Source: Brumimicrobium sp964585545
Lineage (GTDB): Bacteria; Bacteroidota; Bacteroidia; Flavobacteriales_D; Crocinitomicaceae
Length of the DNA: 64,000 nucleotides
Assembly (NCBI GenBank): GCA_964585545.1
Contig: CAZPDT010000006.1
Coordinates: forward strand, 107,436 to 171,435
Reading direction: 5' to 3'
Shown piece after piece: positions 54,012 through 61,421 of the stretch. The position numbers and the translations under genes were made by a program. The stretch's first letter is position 1. Each line of letters opens with the position of its first letter. The notes below the pieces were generated by a model, which was not told the DNA's origin, searched no databases, and saw only the letters and a program-made list of their open reading frames with translations.

Positions 54012-54195
54012 TGCTCTAATTTTTTTTAAAATAGTATTTATCTACTTTATTAGGCTTTTGAACTGACATTATCGGAACGCACAAAAAAAATTTGAGGATT
54101 GCTGTAGTAATGTATTTTCCAAAAGTACGAAGATTCAAATTTAAATAAAATATTTAGAATTATTCCTTTTAAGTGAACAATTTCACAAAATATTT

Positions 54196-57100
54196 CTATC
54201 TTACTACTGTTATGTTCCCTGACTCTTCTATACGTTCTCCATTATCAAGTGTTGCCTTGAGTTTGTAGGCATACACACCTGTTTGAACCAATTTTCCTCT
54301 AAACGTTCCATCCCAGCATTCTTCTTGTGTTTTTGTCGAGAAAATTGGCTCTCCCCAACGGTTATAGATCGTAAACTCCATAGATGCAATACAATCTCCT
54401 AGTACACATTCTAAATCATTCAATCCATCATTGTTTGGGGAAAAAGTATTGGGGACAAAAATTGCTGCACAAGGCAAAACAACAATAATTTTCACCGTAT
54501 CTACTGCCGTACATCCATTCTCATCAGTTACAGTTACAATATATGTTGTAGAAGTCTTTGGTGAGGCAATAGGATCTGCGCAATCCGAACAACTGAGTCC
54601 TGCAGATGGAGTCCAAACAATGCTTTCTACTGTAACGTTTGGATCTACAAACAAGTTGATATTTGCGCTCTCTTCTTTTTCAATAGTAAAACTATCAGGG
54701 GTAACTTCTATATAAAATGAGTTCCCAGTAACTACATCATAAGAAACAGTTTGACTACATCCATTACCGTCAGTTACAATTACCTCATAAGTTCCAACAG
54801 CTAAATCTGTTGCTTGATTTGAAGTGCTTACATTGGGACTCCAATCATACGTATAATTGCCTGAGCCTCCTGTTACGGTAAGTTCAATTTCTCCATTATC
54901 CAATCCACAATCTGTATTTGTTATAACTTCACTAACAGTAATTTCATCAGGTTCAGAAATGGTGATTTGTAAATCATCCGAACATCCTGCATCGTCCTCA
55001 ACTGTAACATCATAAGTTCCAGAAGGTAAATTTGTTGCTGTTGATCCATTTCCGCCTGAAGGCGACCAACTATATGTATAGGACGATGTTCCTCCTGTAG
55101 CATCAACTATAGCACTTCCATCGCTTGCTCCAAAGCAAGAAGCATCTTCACTATTCACTAGCACAATACTCGGAGCATTCATTTCATCTATTGTAACCGT
55201 TCCATTCGTTTCGCAATCATTATTATCTTTTACGACAACATCGTAGTTTCCTGCGCCAAGTCCTGTAAATGAACCACTACTTTGGAAGGTCGTTCCATTA
55301 TCAATACTGTATTGTAATGTCCCTGTACCTCCGCTTGCAGTAATTGTGATTGTTCCATCATCAGATGTACAAGAAGTTTCAGTAGCAACAATATCATCAA
55401 TTGTTGGTCCGCCAGGATTATTCAAACTGACGGATTGTGTCGCTTCACATCCATTGTTGTCCTGAACATAAGCCGTATAACTTCCCGAAGTTAAATTAGA
55501 AAAGGTACCTGCTGTTTGTGTTGTTGTACCATTATCAATAGAATAATCGGTAATGGTAAACCCAGAGGCTGGAACAATCACAATTTCTCCATTATTGTTT
55601 CCACAACTCGGATCAGTTGGATTTACAGTCATTGTGGGAAGTGGATTTACAGTTATAATAACATCTTCATCATCAGAGCAACCACCCAATGTTACAGTAA
55701 GTGTATATGTTCCCCCGTCACTGCTTGTTGTACTTGATATTGTTGGGTTTTGATTATTGCTTGAATATCCCCCTGGTCCTGACCAAGAGTAAGTTGAACC
55801 TGAAACAGTATTTGCTGTTAAGTTAATATCTTCTCCTTCACAAATCATTGTGCTCGTAGCATTGGCAGTTGCTGTGGGTTGTGGATCAATTGTAATACTA
55901 ACATCATCATCATCAATACATCCGTTATTGGATACTGTAAGAGTATAAGTTCCCGCATTACTAGAAGTTGTATTAATAATAATTGGATTCTGAGTATTGC
56001 TTGAATATCCATTAGGTCCTGACCAATAATAGGTTGCTCCAGGCACATTTCCAGCAGTCAATTCAAGATCTTCCCCTTCACATATTGTAGTATTTATAGC
56101 ATTGGCATCAGCTATGGGCTGAGCATTGACAGTAACAACAATTGTTGTATCATCAGTATCTCCAAAGTTATCTTCTATTTCTAAAATAATATTATAAGTT
56201 CCTGAATTGCTAAAAGTGATGGTATGTGGCCCTTGATTAGATGCCGACGAAGGCGTTCCTCCATTAAAAATCCAGTTCCAAGATACAATCCCCATACCTG
56301 TTGAATGATCTGTAAAAGTTATTGAATCCCCTACACATATATTATTGTTTGAAGCAGTAAAAGATGCATTTAAGGTATCTGCTAATTTATGAACAAAAGC
56401 ATTGGGGTTAACAGAACTCGGATTTGGAGTTGTTAAATGATATACATTGCTCCCAATTGGATTAAAGTCTACAATCCCCCCAAAATAACCTGTGGTATGT
56501 ATTCTTCCTTCATCATCCGCTTTAATTGATCTGCCAATATTTATATGCCCATCAGAACCTTCAAATTGACCTGTCCAGACAAAATCTCCATTAAAGTCCA
56601 AAATTCCAATAAATGCATCCGAGCCACCACTACTATAACCCGAAGTCAAGTTGTATGTACCTGAGACACTAGGGTCAAAATCAATTGTTCCACTAAACCT
56701 GCCTGTATAATAAACATATCCCAAAGCATTCACATCAATTCCCCATGCTTGACATCTGGGTGTTCCTCCGATCATTTTTGCCCACTGAAAATCTCCTTGA
56801 TTGTTCAATTTACTCACAAAGACATCTTCATGGGTACTGTCTACGGATGGTATATAAAATGTTCCAGTATCAGGATCAAAATCAACATTTCCTTTATAGT
56901 AGCCTGTAGTATAGATATTTCCAGTGTTATCAGTAACGACTCCCATACCTGTGCCAAATGACCCTAAAGGAACTATTACTGGATTACTTATTGGACCTAC
57001 TATTGTGGTACCAATAGTAGTTCCTTCAAATTGCTTCACCCATTGTTGTGTTCCATCATTTGCCAACTTACAGATAAATACATTTGTAGATTCAACGGTA

Positions 57101-57918
57101 TTCAAAGTCGTTCCATTAAAGTCAACTACCCCTTTCGTCCGACCTGTTAAAATTATATCGTCTGAATTATCAACAGTTACTGAGTTTCCGCGATCCAATT
57201 CTGTTCCTCCCATCTGTTTAGCCCACAAAAAATTTCCTGTAGGGTCTAACTTTACAACAAAAACATCCTCATTTCCAAAAGAAGTAAGATTAAAGTTTCC
57301 TGCATTCGGATTAAAATCAACTGTCCCTTTAAATCCTCCCGTAATAATTACATTGTTCTGGCTGTCTGTCGCAACAGAGTAAGGGACACCAGTATCATCT
57401 CCCGGCATACTTTTGGCCCATAGAAAATTGCCTAGATCGTCTAACTTGCATACAAAAATATCACGAGGACTTGAAGCTATTAAAGTCGTTGAGCCAAACG
57501 ATACTGTTCCTTCAAAGTATCCCGTCACATATAAATTATTCGCACCATCAACTGTAATTGCAACTGCTTGATCCCAATCACTCCCCCCGACTTGCTTTGC
57601 CCAAACAAAATTTCCATGTCTATCAAGTTTACTAATGTATCCATCATCACTTCCAGCAGAAGTAAAATTCATACTTCCCGTACCAGGATCAAAATCTCCA
57701 CTCCCTTTAAAATGTCCAACAGTATATACATTTCCCATTGGGTCTAATGCAAGAGAATGTCCGACGGCTGAAAATCCTCCTAAACGCTTAGCCCAATAAA
57801 AATCGGGAACCTGAGAATATACAAATCCTGTTAAAACAAAAACAATTTGGACAATAAAAATTAATGATACTGTTTTCCATCCATTTTTAAAAAAAATACT
57901 AAAATTGTCCCCATTCAT
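54196..57918 (-). CDS. Giant secreted protein: SBBP repeats, PKD, Ig-like and SprB repeats, type B domain
   Basis: 1240 aa. Long N-terminal leader with a hydrophobic core (VSLIFIVQIVFVLTGFVYSQ). Residues 40-520 are SBBP repeats (GNVYTVGHFKGSGDFDPGTG in part). One PKD (about 525-610; CVGDSITFTDHSTG, TYNIILEIEDNFG), two Ig-like repeats and four SprB repeats follow. The type B domain has VPNTFSPNNDGLNDLECV and YNRWGEPIFSTK. Domain order is close to the gene at 50160 but the order of modules differs (PKD present). Predicted surface protein exported by T9SS. Confidence 0.88.
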   Translation of the reverse strand: MNGDNFSIFFKNGWKTVSLIFIVQIVFVLTGFVYSQVPDFYWAKRLGGFSAVGHSLALDPMGNVYTVGHFKGSGDFDPGTGSMNFTSAGSDDGYISKLDRHGNFVWAKQVGGSDWDQAVAITVDGANNLYVTGYFEGTVSFGSTTLIASSPRDIFVCKLDDLGNFLWAKSMPGDDTGVPYSVATDSQNNVIITGGFKGTVDFNPNAGNFNLTSFGNEDVFVVKLDPTGNFLWAKQMGGTELDRGNSVTVDNSDDIILTGRTKGVVDFNGTTLNTVESTNVFICKLANDGTQQWVKQFEGTTIGTTIVGPISNPVIVPLGSFGTGMGVVTDNTGNIYTTGYYKGNVDFDPDTGTFYIPSVDSTHEDVFVSKLNNQGDFQWAKMIGGTPRCQAWGIDVNALGYVYYTGRFSGTIDFDPSVSGTYNLTSGYSSGGSDAFIGILDFNGDFVWTGQFEGSDGHINIGRSIKADDEGRIHTTGYFGGIVDFNPIGSNVYHLTTPNPSSVNPNAFVHKLADTLNASFTASNNNICVGDSITFTDHSTGMGIVSWNWIFNGGTPSSASNQGPHTITFSNSGTYNIILEIEDNFGDTDDTTIVVTVNAQPIADANAINTTICEGEDLELTAGNVPGATYYWSGPNGYSSNTQNPIIINTTSSNAGTYTLTVSNNGCIDDDDVSITIDPQPTATANATSTMICEGEDINLTANTVSGSTYSWSGPGGYSSNNQNPTISSTTSSDGGTYTLTVTLGGCSDDEDVIITVNPLPTMTVNPTDPSCGNNNGEIVIVPASGFTITDYSIDNGTTTQTAGTFSNLTSGSYTAYVQDNNGCEATQSVSLNNPGGPTIDDIVATETSCTSDDGTITITASGGTGTLQYSIDNGTTFQSSGSFTGLGAGNYDVVVKDNNDCETNGTVTIDEMNAPSIVLVNSEDASCFGASDGSAIVDATGGTSSYTYSWSPSGGNGSTATNLPSGTYDVTVEDDAGCSDDLQITISEPDEITVSEVITNTDCGLDNGEIELTVTGGSGNYTYDWSPNVSTSNQATDLAVGTYEVIVTDGNGCSQTVSYDVVTGNSFYIEVTPDSFTIEKEESANINLFVDPNVTVESIVWTPSAGLSCSDCADPIASPKTSTTYIVTVTDENGCTAVDTVKIIVVLPCAAIFVPNTFSPNNDGLNDLECVLGDCIASMEFTIYNRWGEPIFSTKTQEECWDGTFRGKLVQTGVYAYKLKATLDNGERIEESGNITVVR

Positions 57919-57938
57919 GTCTAAATTAAATTTAAATA

Positions 57939-60900
57939 TTACCGCACAACATTAATGTTCCCCGACTCCTCAATTTTATCTCCGTTATCAAGTGTTGCCT
58001 TCAATTTGTAAACATAAACACCTGTTTGAACCAGTTTTCCTCTAAACATTCCATCCCAACATTGCGTAAAGTCGGCTGTTTGGAAAACCACTTCTCCCCA
58101 TCGATTAAAGATTGTAAAGTCCAATGTAGCAATACAATCGCCCATCACACATTGCAAATCATTCATTCCATCTCCGTTGGGTGAAAAGCTTGTAGGTATA
58201 TAAATTTTCGCACATGGTGAGGTTACGGTAATCGTAATGCTGTCCATCGCCGAGCAACCATTGTCGTCAATAACCTGAACATAATATGTTGTTGTTTCTT
58301 TTGGTGCCGCTATTGGATCTGTACAGTCTGAACAACTCAATCCTGTTGTTGGTGACCATATTATTGAGTCAACAGTTACACTTGGTCCAATAAACAAATG
58401 TATATCAATGCTCTCACCTTCATTAATTGTGATATAATCAGGCACAACATCTAAAGCAAAAGAACCACTCATTCCAACAGTATAACTTCCTGTTTCTGTA
58501 CATCCATTGCCATCAGTTACAGTAACATCATAACTCCCTGAAGCCAATCCTGTAGCTAATGATGAAGTACTCACATTGGGCGACCATATATAGGTATAGT
58601 TCCCATCACCACCTGTAACTTGTAGATTAATAGTCCCATTGTCTTGACCGCAATCTGCAACAGTTATGGTTTCTCCAATTGAAATCTCATTAGGCTCATT
58701 AACCGTTATTTGTAAATCATTAAAGCATCCTGCATCATCAGTTACAGTTACCGTATAATCTCCAGCGGATAAATTTGAAGCAATTTCAGAAGTCGAAGTA
58801 TTTGGAGTCCAACTGTAAGTATAGGGAGGTGTTCCTCCTGACACACTTACCTCAGCACTTCCATCATCAGCTCCAAAACAAGAAGCATCATTGATATTCA
58901 CTATGGAGATTGAAGGGCCATTTGAATTCTGTACTGTCTCAGCGATTGTGTTAGAACAACCATTTCCATCTGTTACAGTTACTTCGTAAGTTCCAGAAGA
59001 CAAATTGTTAGCTGTCGCTGTGGTTTGGTTTGCTGGGTCATTCCACTGATAAGTGTAACTGCCCGAACCACCACTTGCAGTAACTGATGCACTTCCATCA
59101 TTATTGCCACATGTGGCATTTGTTGAACTTGTATTTAAAACAATAGCCGTAGGTTCAGTAATTGTTACTGTCGCTGAAGACACACAACCATTATCATCCG
59201 TAACAGTTACTGTATGGTCTCCAGCATTTAAATTAGTTACAGCTGCTGTTGTTTCACCATTATCCCAAGAATAAGTATAAGGAGATTGACCCCCCGAGAC
59301 ATTGGCTGTTGCACTTCCGTCACTTAAACCATTACAAGACACTTGACTGACATTACCAATAGTTACCGTAGGGCCAGTGGCATTATTTACTACAATATTT
59401 GCTGTCTCTGAACATCCATTGTCATCAGTAACCGTTACTTCATAATTGCCCCCAGCAAGATTATTAGCTGTTGCTGTGGTTTGATTTGATGGATCATTCC
59501 ACATATAATCAAAGGTACCTGTTCCGCCAGATGCAGATACCGTAGCGCTACCGTCCGAGCTTCCACAAGAAGCATCTGTTGAACTGATACTTAAAGTAAT
59601 GACATTGGGTTCAGTAATCGTTACTGTTTCATTAGAGGTACAACCATTATCATCGGTTACAGTTACTGTATGATTCCCAACATTTAAATTGGTTGCTGTT
59701 GCAGTTGTTTCGCCATTATCCCAAGAATAAGAATAAGGTGATTGTCCTCCCGTAGCATTGGCTGTAGCTTCTCCGTTACTTTCACCATTACATAAAACAT
59801 TTCCAACATTTCCAATAGAAACAGAAGGATCTGGAGTTGTACCAATTGTTATACTTATATTCTCATCGCATCCATTTATATCTGTTGCTGTCACAGTATA
59901 TGATCCTGATGACAAATTATTTTGTGTAGATCCGCTTAAATTTCCAGGTTGCCAATTGTAAGTATAAGATCCTGCACCTCCTGACGCAGCAACTGTAGCT
60001 GTTCCATCTGACCCAGTACAAGAGGCGGGATTAACATTGGAAGTAGTAATTGTAATTGGTGGACAAAGGGTGCAACTAGGAACCTCAGAGGCATCGTTAA
60101 TAGTTAATGTATCTCCTGTTGCATCAACAACAATAATTGGAAAATTGGTAGATGGTGTAACTGTATTTCCAGTTGCAAATACAACATAACCTGGAGGTGT
60201 GGTACATGAAGTTATAGTTGACGGTGGAAATCCTGAGGAAAGACATTGTCCAAAAGTCCAATTTCCTCCACATGCATTACATGAGGCCTGATCAGTAGTT
60301 GGAATTGTTGTCCCGGTACTCCATTCACTCCATGTATATGGCCCTGTCCCATTTGATACCGTATAATCCCCATTATTTTCTTCACAAACCTCTAAATTAC
60401 AGCCTTTAACAGTAATAGTATTCGTTGCTTCATATCCACAATCTAAAGTAAATTTAATTGTGTGAGTTCCCACACCTGCAATATTTGGATCAAACATACC
60501 TGTACTCGGATTGGTTATTCCAGGACCACTCCACGTTCCAGAAGGTGTTGGTCCTGAACAACTCGCCCCTTGTGATGCAGTCAAATTAATAGGAGCGTCA
60601 TTAACACAAGGTGCCGAAATAGGGTCAATTTCTGCATAGCAACAAGAACCATTAACAATACTTACATCTTCAATAAAATAATAAGCATACGGATTAAGTG
60701 CACCTCCATAAGCATTGTGAAGAGGTGTATTGTTTTTATCTTTAAAATTACCAATAACAAAATATTGCTCGCCTCCCGAGGCCGTATATTCCCACTGCAT
60801 ACGAACCCAATTCATTGTATCCATAAGAACACCGCAATTATTTGATAATTGAGGAGTTACATTTAATAACGACCCATCTGTACATGCATCTCTGGCAACA

Positions 60901-61385
60901 TGTGTATTTGAAAAATAAACTCCAATATTTTCTGATGCATATTGAACTGCATCTGCTAAACTTATATAAAATGAAACACAATAAGTTTCTCCTGCTACTA
61001 AAGGTGAAGTTGTATGTCCTTGAATATATTCCCTATAATTACTCTTTAAACCAAAAGGTGCTTCATAAAGTATAATTCCTGTATAACGGGTTCCTGTTCT
61101 GGCATATTGCCATCCTAAGATTGAACTTGGCATTCCTACTGCAAAAAGATTACACGCAGAGAATAAATCAGGTGAGGAACAACTGTCTCCTGGTATATTT
61201 GTATTTGCATTATCCCATGTGGGGTTTAAATCTTGACGGAAAGCTTCACCTCCAAAATTACTACAATTTGTATTGGTATTCTCAAAACTTGGATTTACTA
61301 CTAAATTCTGAGCTGACAAAAATGTTGAAACAAATAAAAAAAGCATTAAATAGCTAAATCTCTGGATTATAAAAGAATATTTCAT
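57939..61385 (-). CDS. Giant secreted protein: carbohydrate-binding-like module, seven SprB repeats, type B domain
   Basis: 1148 aa. Signal peptide (MKYSFIIQRFSYLMLFLFVSTFLSAQ, in part). Residues 27-240 are a jelly-roll-like module beginning NLVVNPSFENTNTNC and typical of Bacteroidota surface proteins. Seven SprB-like repeats (about 445-1010) alternate two kinds: CNGxSxG-xA-GGQSPY-xYSWDNGETT and SCGSSDGSATVSASGG-WNDP. The type B domain (about 1060-1148) has IPTSFSPNGDGMNDLQCV and FNRWGEVVFQTADF. A likely T9SS cargo; the alternation suggests repeated duplication of a two-repeat unit. Confidence 0.88.
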   Translation of the reverse strand: MKYSFIIQRFSYLMLFLFVSTFLSAQNLVVNPSFENTNTNCSNFGGEAFRQDLNPTWDNANTNIPGDSCSSPDLFSACNLFAVGMPSSILGWQYARTGTRYTGIILYEAPFGLKSNYREYIQGHTTSPLVAGETYCVSFYISLADAVQYASENIGVYFSNTHVARDACTDGSLLNVTPQLSNNCGVLMDTMNWVRMQWEYTASGGEQYFVIGNFKDKNNTPLHNAYGGALNPYAYYFIEDVSIVNGSCCYAEIDPISAPCVNDAPINLTASQGASCSGPTPSGTWSGPGITNPSTGMFDPNIAGVGTHTIKFTLDCGYEATNTITVKGCNLEVCEENNGDYTVSNGTGPYTWSEWSTGTTIPTTDQASCNACGGNWTFGQCLSSGFPPSTITSCTTPPGYVVFATGNTVTPSTNFPIIVVDATGDTLTINDASEVPSCTLCPPITITTSNVNPASCTGSDGTATVAASGGAGSYTYNWQPGNLSGSTQNNLSSGSYTVTATDINGCDENISITIGTTPDPSVSIGNVGNVLCNGESNGEATANATGGQSPYSYSWDNGETTATATNLNVGNHTVTVTDDNGCTSNETVTITEPNVITLSISSTDASCGSSDGSATVSASGGTGTFDYMWNDPSNQTTATANNLAGGNYEVTVTDDNGCSETANIVVNNATGPTVTIGNVSQVSCNGLSDGSATANVSGGQSPYTYSWDNGETTAAVTNLNAGDHTVTVTDDNGCVSSATVTITEPTAIVLNTSSTNATCGNNDGSASVTASGGSGSYTYQWNDPANQTTATANNLSSGTYEVTVTDGNGCSNTIAETVQNSNGPSISIVNINDASCFGADDGSAEVSVSGGTPPYTYSWTPNTSTSEIASNLSAGDYTVTVTDDAGCFNDLQITVNEPNEISIGETITVADCGQDNGTINLQVTGGDGNYTYIWSPNVSTSSLATGLASGSYDVTVTDGNGCTETGSYTVGMSGSFALDVVPDYITINEGESIDIHLFIGPSVTVDSIIWSPTTGLSCSDCTDPIAAPKETTTYYVQVIDDNGCSAMDSITITVTSPCAKIYIPTSFSPNGDGMNDLQCVMGDCIATLDFTIFNRWGEVVFQTADFTQCWDGMFRGKLVQTGVYVYKLKATLDNGDKIEESGNINVVR
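58150..58298. repeat. 149-bp type B domain segment identical to 61633-61781
   Basis: Perfect match at offset 3,483, covering the middle of the sorting domain and the end of the preceding repeat region in the genes at 57939 and 61422. Identity ends where the gene at 61422 begins to match another paralog. Confidence 0.92.
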
Positions 61386-61421
61386 AATTATATGTGTTTA
61401 TTGTTTATATTAATTTTTTCA

